Shown here: one piece after another, positions 52,529-62,598 of the stretch
Layout of the letters: every line of letters starts with the position of its first letter
How positions within the stretch are numbered: the first letter of the stretch is position 1
Assembly: GCF_004379255.2 (NCBI RefSeq)
Contig: NC_056033.1
Span: 39,520,719 to 39,584,718 of the forward strand
Direction of reading: 5' to 3'
Source of the DNA: Salvia splendens
Lineage: Eukaryota; Streptophyta; Magnoliopsida; Lamiales; Lamiaceae
DNA length: 64,000 nt
Made by a program: the position numbers and the translations under genes
The notes under the pieces: model-generated
Told to the model about the DNA's origin: nothing
Seen by the model: only the letters and a program-made list of their open reading frames with translations
Databases searched by the model: none

Positions 52529-54467
52529 TTAGTCCTCCGTCAACTGTGAAAAAACAAAAAACCTAATCACTCAAAACAGCAAGGAAGTCGAAATCAAACA
52601 TGAATCCGCAAGAAACCTAAGAATCAATCCAATTGCAGAAACGTCAATGGAGGCTTACCGCAGCGCACGCTTGCACATCCAGCGGGTCTGGCACTGTACA
52701 AAACAATGAGATATATATAAAATATATACGGACACTGTGTGTCGTATGTATAGGTAGAGAGAGAAAGAGGCGTCAAAGGGAAACCTCGATCAATAGTGGG
52801 TTTAATTGTATCTCTTGTGTGCGAGGTTGTTCTTGAGAAAGTGGAGGTTCTAACCTTGAAATGGCAAAGGGTTCTAACCTTTCACACACAAACACTGCAG
52901 AAGTTTACACACACCTACATATATATACTCTCAGCATTGTAGGCGGTTTTGGTATTTAGTCCCTGCATTCTCGCTTTATTATTTTATTTGAATTTATCAT
53001 TAAAAAGGGAAGATATATTTGATTCTCTTTAAATCTAAGTTTTAGGGTTGATTGTTTAAGTATTACTTGTAAACATAGGATATTAGGCCATATTTGGTTG
53101 TTAGGATTTTGTTTGGAAAAATAATCTGATTCTTTAAATTTTAAATTATTGAGTTCGTTTCAATTTTTAAACAAACTGAAAAAATAATCAAAATTACGAT
53201 AACAAGAAAAGTTAGTACAACTTTCCAAAATTCTGAATCTTAACATTTTTTAGGTATTCTTTTTCTCAATTTTAAAATTTTTACATATTTAATGAAATAT
53301 ATTAATATTATTATTATTAATAATTATAACATTTTAAAAATAATTTAAAATTATAAATCACACGTACTTAATTTCAGTATAATAAATAACCATAGTTAAA
53401 ATTATCATAATTATAAATATATTATTATAATATTTATATATAATTGTTATTGTCATAATAATAATAATAATAAATTGTTAAATAATTAAAGTATGATTAT
53501 TCAATATAATGATATAATAATACATTATTATTATTTATTTAATAATTAACCAATAAATCATAGTGAAATTTTATATTATAAGATGTATTTAGTTATAATA
53601 TCTGTAACAATTATAAATACAATAATTATTATTATTATTTATGATTATAATATTCCATGTAACAATAATTACAATTATATTATTATATATTGTGATGGAT
53701 ATTCCATATTTAATGCATCGTAATAATAAATATAATATTATAATTATTATCATTTGTAATGAATATTTTATTAAAATATTTATATTATTTTTCTTTTTAT
53801 AAATAAAATAATAATAAGTGTATTTTAGCTTGGTGTTTAAATCAAATATAAAATTTAAAATCTTAATATTTTCCAAACCCATGAAAGTATAATTTATTAT
53901 GAATCATATTCCCGAGATTCATTTTCTCAATAATCATTTTTCTTGTCAACTTTACTTTCCCGTTAACCAAGCATGACCTTAGTGCATTTTGAAACTCATG
54001 GGCTGATCCAAATTAGGCCTACTTATTCGGATGATTCATGTTCTAATCGGACTGGTTGACCGATTAACCGGTTTTAATTTTCCATAAATCTCGGAATTGG
54101 AACCGAAACCGGTCATTTCCGGTTCGGAACCGGAACCGCTGCATAATTTTTATTCAAATTTATTTATAATTTTAAATAATTCAATACTACAAAAATAATA
54201 TTCAACATCTAAAAATATAACAAATAATACCTTAAAATTTAAATAAAAACACAAAAAAAACACATACAAATAAACAATACAATCACACTTATGTCGTTAA
54301 TCGATGGGTAAGAGTGATATCAAGTGTAGTGGAATATTATTTTGCAAAAAATTGTCAAACGAATTAACAAATAGTATGTCGGACTAGTTTATATTAGCAA
54401 ATCTATTTAATTAGCCTTGAATGAAAATTTAAATAGTTCATGTATTCTAAATTCTCACAATTGAATT
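52529..54467. other. UPL leader/promoter and AT-rich spacer
   Basis: The UPL 5' UTR and promoter lie in about 52529-52960, with (GA)-rich sequence near 52755. From 53100 to 54300 the sequence is extremely AT-rich, with many short ATT/AAT runs and no coding potential. GGTTCGGAACCGGAACC-like palindromic sequence occurs at about 54100-54137; I do not recognise it as a known element. Confidence 0.45.
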
Positions 54468-54738
54468 CTCCCTCCGTCTCATGTTACTTGCACAATTCCA
54501 TTTCACCTCGTCACAAACTTTACTTGCACAATTCCATTTCACCTCGTCACAAACTTACACTATTTATAGTCTAAATTAGAATTAATATATTTAATTAATA
54601 TGTTAGATTAAGTTAAGAGCTTCTTTATTAAGTGATGTCTCATTTCACTTAAAATTCTAATTTAATTACATTAAAAAATCATCCCAAATTTACGGCATGA
54701 AATGAAAAGTGTAACATGAGACGAATAGAGGAATAGAG
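54468..54738. mobile_element. Stowaway-like MITE with internal duplication
   Basis: The left end CTCCCTCCGTCTCATGTTAC is matched by the inverted right end (CTCTATTCGTCTCATGTTAC on the minus strand, about 54711-54730). These are Stowaway-like ends. Near the left end a 36-bp unit starting ACTTGCACAATTCC occurs twice in tandem (54486-54521 and 54522-54556). The exact right boundary and TA duplication are not certain. Confidence 0.65.
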
Positions 54739-54813
54739 TATTTTACGCTCTATAAATGCTCGAAAAACATTGCTAGTGGTTTGTAAATCGAGTGATATTT
54801 ACGGAGAGATGTT

Positions 54814-55252
54814 ATATAGGTAATGGGCCGTACCTGTGATTAAGGAGAAAAAATTCCCTAGTCAAGGAATATCAAGGTGGCAATCCTATTTGGTATGTCA
54901 CACTAATAAGATTTTGACATATGGAAATATTTATTCTCTCAATTCCAACTAGATAAATAAATTATGGAAACACTCTTGATATAACCTCACACTATTAATT
55001 ATATAGAAAGTTTCTGCATGTTCCATATATAATACATGCACTACATATTTACACATAAAATAAGTATTCCATTATCGTTTCATACATGCATTCATATAAT
55101 ACAATTAAGGTGCAATAATAAAATAAATCAAGATAATGTTTTAAACCTTTCCTTTTGTTAATTTAATTTATAGTATTCATATAGTTCTTAATTTATTTTA
55201 TTCGTTACACATTAATTATATGAAGATTAATATATTATGTTAAACTATAGAA

Positions 55253-55285
<33 letters not shown>

Positions 55286-56013
55286 GATAATCTAAAAAAG
55301 AGTAGTATTTTATTATATTAATCATTTGTAATGTACCATGAAAATTTCATAAACAAAGTACGACTTATGATTATTGTATGACATAGCAATTAAATTTGAA
55401 ATTATGAAAAAATAAATTACTATAATATAAGTTATCGTGATTCCCCAATCAAAAAACTTAAATAAAATAAAACAAGTAATCATTTTAATTAAAAGGTATA
55501 AAAAAACTCTCTTCCAAACAATAATAAAATATATATTATGTGTATAAACTCTCCTCCAAACAATAATATATATTTTATGTTTGTAAAATATACAGTTCTA
55601 AATAGTTTTAATAGTATTACTTGCACATTAATAGTTCCAATAGAATAAAATAATACAAGTAACAGTACTGACATTAGTTTAATTTTGATTAGTGTACCTT
55701 AATTCTATGCACACTATATGAATCAATTTTATCATTGCATGTATGAAACGATAATTGAATACTTATTTTATGTGTAAATATGTAGTGCGTATATTATATA
55801 TGGAATATGCAGAAACTTTCTATATAATTAAGAGTGTGAGGTTATATTAAGAGTATTTCCATAATTCATTGATCTAGTTGGAATTGGAAGAATATATATT
55901 TCCATATGTCAAAAATTTATTAGTGTGACATACCAAATAGGATTGCCACATTGGTATTCCTTGACTATGGAATTTTTTCTCGTGATTAAGAGGCCCTTAT
56001 TTACCCCTATAAA
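54814..56013. mobile_element. Element with approximately 300-bp inverted-repeat arms (MULE- or foldback-like)
   Basis: The left arm (about 54814-55125) and right arm (about 55690-56013) are inverted copies with roughly 85-90% identity by eye. Shared blocks include TTTGGTATGTCACACTAATA, TTTACACATAAAATAAGTAT and CGTTTCATACATGCA. The outer ends read TATAGG(GG)TAA...GGGCC. Between the arms are about 565 bp of AT-rich sequence with an (AAT)n run at 55257-55286 and an internal repeat near 55495-55580. There is no transposase. Long terminal inverted repeats suggest a non-autonomous Mutator-like or foldback element, but I could not establish the expected 9-bp target-site duplication. Confidence 0.65.
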
Positions 56014-56037
56014 TGCAGATGAGATAGTAGTAATATT

Positions 56038-56318
56038 ATGGTCCATTTTAACAATATTACTCTATTGTTCAGGAAAATCAGTCTCATTTTATCATTTTGA
56101 AATATCTAAAAAATAGTCTTATTTCAACAATGGAACTTTCAATCACACTTTATCAATTTTTGTCTTCCTATTCTCTCTTACCTTTTCTCACATCTCTCTT
56201 ACTTTTTCTTTCTTCTTTCATACTTTACTCACATTTTTCTCTCTTTTACTTTACTAATTTATCATTAAATCTCATGTCGCATACAAATGAGACTATTTTT
56301 TTTATCGGAGTAAGTATT
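56038..56318. mobile_element. Degenerate Stowaway-like remnant
   Basis: This stretch shares its layout with the element at 58313: an AAAATAGTCTTATTT-like start, a CT-rich body (CTCTCTTAC repeated), and AATGAGACTATTTTTTT near the right end followed by ATCGGAG. The ends are diverged, so it is a relic of the same family. Confidence 0.5.
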
Positions 56319-57189
56319 ACAAATTGAAATGTACTAATAGTAAAATGACTCCTTAATATTTATTACAATAAATTGAAATTTTAAAAAACCTAATCCCTAA
56401 TTATCTTCCTACAAAAATTAATTGAGTTAATTTATCAGAATATCATTTTGCTACCTATGATTAAAAATATAACTTTTGGGCTTAAAGTCTTGTGAACGAT
56501 GCGCAAAATTAATTTTTCTCAAATATTTGAGGTAGATACTCACAAAAGTCTTGTTTGTTTGTTCTATATTTGGGCTGGTGTGTATTGTGTAAAATCTAAA
56601 TATTGAATTTTGTAAAGTGTAAGTAAAGCCTAGTTGAAAATTAGTCCCACGGCCAAAAGCTGAGGGTGAAAATCAAGAAACAGAGAGAGCAAAGCCTAGT
56701 TGAAAATGAAAGAATAGAAAGTATAAATAGGATAAACTAATTAGCCGGTTCAAACAAGATAAACACTACCTAAAGAGGGTTGATTTTGGCTAAACTTGTC
56801 ATCATTAGTTGATGATGATGATGATGATATAATAATAATTTAGATCTTTCTGTGGTCTCATGATTAATGTTCAACAACTCCTATTCTTATAAGCCAATTT
56901 CTTCCCCATGTAGAGTATTAGTACAATGTAAACAAGAATGCCAATCCACACAAACATTGAACTTTGAGAAATACTACATAATAACACAATATTTAATATT
57001 CAGAGTCATTTGAAAGTAGCTTAGGAGATTATCAACCATTCATACTTCAACGAACATCACCAAGCCACTGCACCTTTAATCATCTGCCTCTTTCATCAGT
57101 AGAATATCTGATAAGCTACCTCATCAAAGCTCTGCATCTGAAAACCGAGAAGAAAACACGACAAGAATCAACCAACATTCAACAAACTG
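56319..57189. other. AT-rich spacer with (GAT)n
   Basis: No gene is seen. A short (GAT)n run lies at about 56812-56829. The last part (after about 57000) may belong to the 3' flank of the NLR relic. Confidence 0.4.
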
Positions 57190-57995
57190 AGAAATGTTCA
57201 AGAGAGGGGAAGATGCTTAGCTATTGGCAAAGAGTGAGCCTTTTCATAACCTCTTAATTAGCTTACTCTATACAGTGTGGTTGTTAAAAATGATGTAAAA
57301 CCTTGCAACTTTTATGAAAACTTTACCTGATATGAAGCACACAGTCAAGTCTGAAAGAGGATCAACAACGCTTCACAACAACGCTTAGTTCATCATTTTG
57401 CCTGTTTTCCCACTGTTCCTTTTGTATTAGTTTTGCCGAGCCCAAAAGAGATAGATTACGATCATCATCTCAATCAGTTTAAGTGTACTTTTTTATGTTT
57501 GGGATCATTCTCACCATCCTTCCACTACATACAAAGTTTGTTGCCATGGAAAGTGTTTGTAAGTTTTCTAGAGAAAGAGTTACTCCTTCAGGAAGGGGTA
57601 AAGGACAAAATGCCTTCTCAAGATACGGTGATGATTTTGGAGTACTTGTGGAAGAAAATGCCTTCTCAAGATACGAGTAGGGAAGTAGTCCGTAACAGAA
57701 AGAAGGAACTTCTCTTGGCCGGCCTGTCTCACACAGAAGTCCCGCACCATTCTATGCAGCCTGCAACTTTTGATTTTGCCATCACTTTTCTGGCTACTGA
57801 TCAAAACTAGACTTTGCTTTATCAGTTCCTCCAAGCACTCTTCCACCACCACTTCTACTCTTTCAGATTCACTGTGACATTCCAAAAAGCCCTCAGCTAC
57901 CCAAAGTTTGATGAGCTCAGAGGCGTAGATGTCATAATGTTGAGGGAAGGCTGCCATATACAAGAAATCTCTCCACAAGGAATCTCTCCAAAGTT
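57190..57995 (-). pseudogene. NLR (R1-type) relic, second copy, heavily deleted
   Basis: On the minus strand 57978-57580 encodes DFLYMAAFPQHYDIYASEL, LIKLWVAEGFLE and LHRMVRDFCVRQ, which is the NB-ARC/winged-helix end of an R1-type resistance protein. This part closely matches the larger pseudogene at 60.2-60.9 kb. Downstream of it, 57545-57480 and 57480-57360 match the LRR linker and C-terminal end of that gene, but the LRR body between them is gone. The 3' flank (57190-57350) matches 59340-59515. It is therefore a tandem copy that lost its P-loop region and most LRRs. A short direct repeat (AAAATGCCTTCTCAAGATAC at 57609 and 57657) marks one rearranged junction. Confidence 0.8.
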
Positions 57996-58312
57996 ACTAT
58001 AATATGTTTTGAAATCTCTCCACAAGGAATTCGCTAGTGTATAATTTGGTTACTTTGTGCGCTTCTAGTTTTTGCACGTTTTAGATTTTTCACGTAAAAG
58101 TCATGTTGCCATCAATATAGTATAGATTACCAGAAGAGGTAATAGTAATAATTTACGTTACTAAAAAAGCAAATGAAGAACACAATATTATACTACAATG
58201 CTCTTATTAATCCAATTCAAACAAATCATCATACAAAAATAAATTTGAAATCCGATAAAATTGTTTATATACACTCATCGTACGTATTAAATTATTCCAA
58301 ATGATATTTTAT

Positions 58313-58578
58313 ACTCCCTCCTCCGTCCGTGAAAAATAGTCTTATTTTGCCATTTCCACAAAAAAATAGTCACATTTCTACAAATGGAAAGTCTTTCACT
58401 CATAGTTTACCAATTTTTCCTCCTCACTCTTACTTTACCTACTCTTTCTCCATATCACTCTTACTTTCTTACTTTTTCTCCATAACTCTCTTATTTTATC
58501 TATTTTATCTATTTCTCTCTTATTTTACCAAATTTCTCATTAAAATTCGTGCCGTACACGAATGAGACTATTTGTAAT
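58313..58578. mobile_element. Stowaway-like MITE, right end lost
   Basis: The left end is clear: TACTCCCTCCTCCGTCCGTG, followed by AAAATAGTCTTATTTTGCC. The CT-rich body and the AATGAGACTATTT near 58561-58574 are typical of this family. The final inverted CTCCCTCCGTCC is missing, so the right end is truncated. Confidence 0.65.
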
Positions 58579-59520
58579 AACCAAGAATCATCTTCACACT
58601 CAGTTTACTAATCTCTAGATGAAAGTCCCAAATAAGATTTAGTCACTCCCACCAAAATAAAATTCAAGAGCGGAAGAAAGGGAATCTAGCTAGTCTACCA
58701 AGTAGGCCCTTAGAATTCAAGAATGTCTTTTCATGCCACCAGGATTCATTACATGGTTGTGGCAGATAAAGGGCAGAGATATATATGCCCTTACCAGATA
58801 TGGAAAGCAGTTCCTCCTTGTTGATCTTGTGGAGCCTGAATTTACAGAATAAGTAAGTTATGAATGCTGTGATTTCTCCATTACTGATGATGGGCGTCAT
58901 TGCTGATGCTCTTAGGATTGGGAGTTAATATCTTCATATATTTACTTTTTATTGTCATCATCTTTGACACAATAAAAACACACTTGCATACTATTTTAAC
59001 ATGTAGCTAACACACACATATAAGCATAAATAAAAAGGCATCACACAATTGCTCTAGTATTTTTCTAATTTCATATCAAGTTTCTAATACTACTAATTTC
59101 ACCCAATAAATCAAAAACGAACACTTAAACCTTGTTTATTTTGCTAGGGCGCATCCTCGGTCTTAGTCGAACAACCCATAAAACATTTGAAAATTAAAAC
59201 TCATTAGTTAAAAAATATAACAATAAATCAAATGGGTATTAAAATATTCAAAGTACTTTAAAAAATTCCAAAAATATAATATTTTTATTTATTTTTATTA
59301 CAAGACAAAATGACAGGAATCAATTGTCATTTAAGAAACTGAGAAATGTTCAAAAGGGAGGAAGAAGCTTAGCTATTAGCAAAGTGTGTGACTTTCCACA
59401 ACCTCTTAATTCGCTTACTAATTTTATTTCTACAAAGTATGTTTACTAAAATGATGTCAAACCTTGCAACTTTTTATGAATTTACCTGATATGAAGCACA
59501 CAATCAAGTTTGAAAGAAGA
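58579..59520. other. Spacer between the two NLR relics
   Basis: No recognised gene. An open stretch on the minus strand at 58900-58664 has no family resemblance. The part 59335-59520 is the 3' flank of the larger NLR pseudogene and is duplicated at 57190-57365. Confidence 0.4.
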
Positions 59521-62018
59521 TCAAGAACGCTTCACAACAACTTTTAGGTCTCCAATTCCATATTTCTCCCACACTTCCTCTTGTATTTTTTCTGCCGAAT
59601 ACCAAAGAGATTGGTTATGATCATCGATCTCAATCAATTCAAGTGCTGGAATATCTCCAATATCATTTGGAATCTCATCCAAGTATGCACAACGATGAAG
59701 CATTAGGCACTTGAGACTCGGAAAGTGGCTACTGCTAGTTCTCCAACACTTCAGATTCGACTCATCGATAAGTAGAAGTATCAACCTACCAAATTCCCCC
59801 TGAATGGTTTCCCATTGATCCCCATAGCAGGCATAGTTCTTGAGTTTCAACACTTGAAGATTAGGCAACGAACCAACAATCGTCATATCATTCCAAGAAA
59901 TCCATCCGCCATTCAATTCTAACTTTATCAGCGATTGAGGGAAACCAAGAATGTCAAAATGTCGCACAAATGAACCATGCGCCTCCAATTTCAACTTCTC
60001 AAGTCGAAGCAAACGTACAAGATTGTCAAGATAATAGCCTGCACTAAATTTCTCTTCCGAGTACCATATTCCCAACTTTTTTTATGTTTGGGATCATTTT
60101 CACCATCCTTTCACTACACACAAAGTTTGTCGCCAAGGAAAGTGTTTGTAAGTTTTCTAGAGAAAGAGTTGCTCCTTTTGGGAGGAGTAAAGGACGAAAT
60201 GAGAAGGCGATAAGATGTCTCAACTACCTCAGGTTCCAACTCTCCACTGGCAAACAAACATCAAACCTATAAATAATTAAAGTCTGTAGATTCTGAAGCT
60301 TTGCTATAGCTGGAGGGACAATACTATCAGGAATGTTGGAAGCAAGGTACGTGAGATTAATCAATTCAAACACTTGACCAAGTTCCCAATATGAACGATC
60401 ATCTCTGCGTAAAACATGAAGGACCTTAAGTGAAGCAAAGTTTTCTACAGAGCCTTTGGGTCTGTATCCTCTTTGTGGGATGCATATGATAGAAGTGGTG
60501 CAAGAGCTATGTATGGAGTCTTTAAGATTAAGATCATGCCAACTAACACTTATGCGATGATGATTTTGGAGGACTTGTGGAAGAAAATGCCTTCTCAAGA
60601 TAAGATTAGGGAAGTAGTCTTCAACAGAAAGAAGGAACTTCTCTTGCCCGACCTGTCTCACACAAAAATCCCACACCGTACTATGCAGCTTGCAACTTTT
60701 GATTTTTCCATCACTTTTCTGGCTAGTGATCAAAACTAGACTTTGTTTGATCAGATCCTCCAAGCACCCCTCTGCCGCCATTTCTGTGCTTTTAGATTCA
60801 TTTTGACATTCCAAAAAGCCCTCAGCAACCCAAAGTTTGATGAGTTCAGAGGCCAGTATCTCGTAATCTTGAGGGAAGGCTGCCATATACAAGAAACACT
60901 CCTTCAAATGTGGAGACAAGTGGTTGTAACTCAAAGATAAAATTGATCCCAACTGCCCATCATTACTTCAATTTGCTGCCACATTTTTGGAGTTCTAGGA
61001 ATCCTGGATAAAAGTCCTGCCACAGTAACAATTGAGAGGGGCAGTCCTCCACATCCTTCTACTATTTTTTCTGCAACACTTTGTAGCTCAAGAGGACAAT
61101 CTTGATCTCCGAAAACCTTCTGTTGGAACAAATACCAACTTTGATAGTCATCCAAGAAAGGCATCATATGAATATTGTTGTATGATATGGCAGTAGCCAC
61201 ATCCATTTTCCTCGTGGTTAATATGATCCGGCTGCTATTATTGTTGTCAGGAAATAGCAACTGTAAGCGATCCCAAACTTCCGCACACCAAATGTCGTCC
61301 ATTACTATGAGATACCTCCGCCCAGATAAGGTTTTGTAAATATCTTCCTCCTCTGCTTGGATTCCTTTCAACGAATCCCTTCCAACTCGATCTACTCTTC
61401 CTTTCACCGAAGCTAGTAGTTGTGAGACAATACATGGTATACTATAATCTTGTGATATTGTGACCCAAGCTCGAATATCAAAATGCTCTATGATCGCTGG
61501 ATCATCATAAATAAGTCTAGCAAGTGTGGACTTACCAATGCCTCCCATTCCGACAATAGGGAGGATTTGTAGGTTGGAATATGAATAATTAATTATTCGG
61601 TCCATCATCTGTGCTATATCGTAATCAAAACGGACTAAATCATCTTTGCTCGGATCTTCAGCAAAGTCAGCCACAAAATATTTGGTTGTAGATGAAGGTC
61701 TTGATGATGATGTAGCAGCAGTAGAGTCACTTAGATTGTCAGCAAAGCCAATCGCAGCATCTTTGGTCGTGATTGATGGTGGATCACTGGGATCTTCATC
61801 TGCTAATTCTCTGCCAGTTGACATTATTTTCTCGGCTAATCTTCTCAATCGGTTTGAATTTATGACAACCACTGGATCTACAACTTCAATTGCAAGCCAA
61901 CAGCTTTGTCGTGGATGGATATAATACGTTGTTTCACACGACGAGTGGTGAGATGATCATGGCGTTGAAGGATTAGGAGTAAGGATTGTTGCAGGGATTC
62001 CACAACTTCATAAGCCAT
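59521..62018 (-). pseudogene. CC-NB-LRR resistance gene (R1-type), disrupted
   Basis: The minus strand starts with MAYEVVESLQQSLLLILQRH (62018), the start of an Rx/R1-type coiled coil, but only about 46 residues remain before a stop at 61880-61878. The NB-ARC domain follows in another frame: P-loop GMGGIGKSTLARLIY, kinase-2 LIVMDDIW, RNBS-B SSRIILTTR, GLPL GCGGLPLSIV, then WVAEGFLE and a weak MHD region (LHSTVWDFC). The LRR part ends at 59521 with VVVKRS. Lesions: the CC domain is cut short with a frame change (about 61890); one base is missing near 60966; a TAG replaces a codon at 60224-60226; and an extra base lies in a 7-T run at 60077-60083. NLRs detect pathogen effectors. This copy is probably dead, although the homopolymer change alone could be a sequencing error. 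Confidence 0.88.
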
Positions 62019-62034
62019 ATCAGGTGTGCACCAA

Positions 62035-62369
62035 TGATACGAGTATTATCATTATTAATTAGTTTAGATATATTAGGGATTTACATATCTTTTCGTATAT
62101 TTGTTTCTTGTTCCCTAAGCTAGTATTCTAGTATTATAAATAGGGATAGGATGTTATCATTTTAATAAATAATTCAATGAATATATTATTTTCCACAAAC
62201 TTGTCTTGAGTAACGAGAATATCATATATCGTTCCATATTTGCTGCCCAACGGAGAACGTCCGTGGAACCGCAAATCGTGGCCTTTCCTTCGAGCTTGTC
62301 GAAGGATTGATCATCCTATCCGTCCGAGAAGATCGCCATCCGGTCACGTTACGGAGGACGTCCGTAACA
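62035..62369 (+). mobile_element. 5' LTR of an LTR retrotransposon
   Basis: The LTR starts with TGATACGAG and ends with GTCCGTAACA, giving the usual TG...CA. A TATA box (TATAAATA, 62135-62142) and an AATAAATAATTCAATG stretch (about 62165) are in the right order for promoter and polyadenylation. Two inverted repeats are present: CCTTCGA..TCGAAGG (about 62293-62312) and GTTACGGA..TCCGTAAC (62348-62368) at the 3' edge. It is followed directly by a primer-binding-site-like ACTGGTGCTTTCATTGAGAG, common in plant Ty3/gypsy elements. The 3' LTR is outside the window. Confidence 0.75.
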
Positions 62370-62598
62370 ACTGGTGCTTTCATTGAGAGCTCATCCTCCG
62401 TCTTCGTTCATCCGTATCCCCCAAATTAGTTCCCAGCCCCCGTCGAAAAAAAAAAGAAAAAAAAAGAAAGAAAAACAATCAGCCGCAGCTCCACCACCAC
62501 GGCCACACCTAATCCTCCACCTTCTTCATCCATAACCCATATTTCACCAACCAAAAAAAAAAAACCACCGAACCCTCCATTTTTTTCCCTTATTAGTT

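Noticed and set aside
58664..58900. Minus-strand frame of 78 codons between the NLR relics
   Set aside because: No recognisable domain and no splice context that would link it to the NLR copies; support is too weak.
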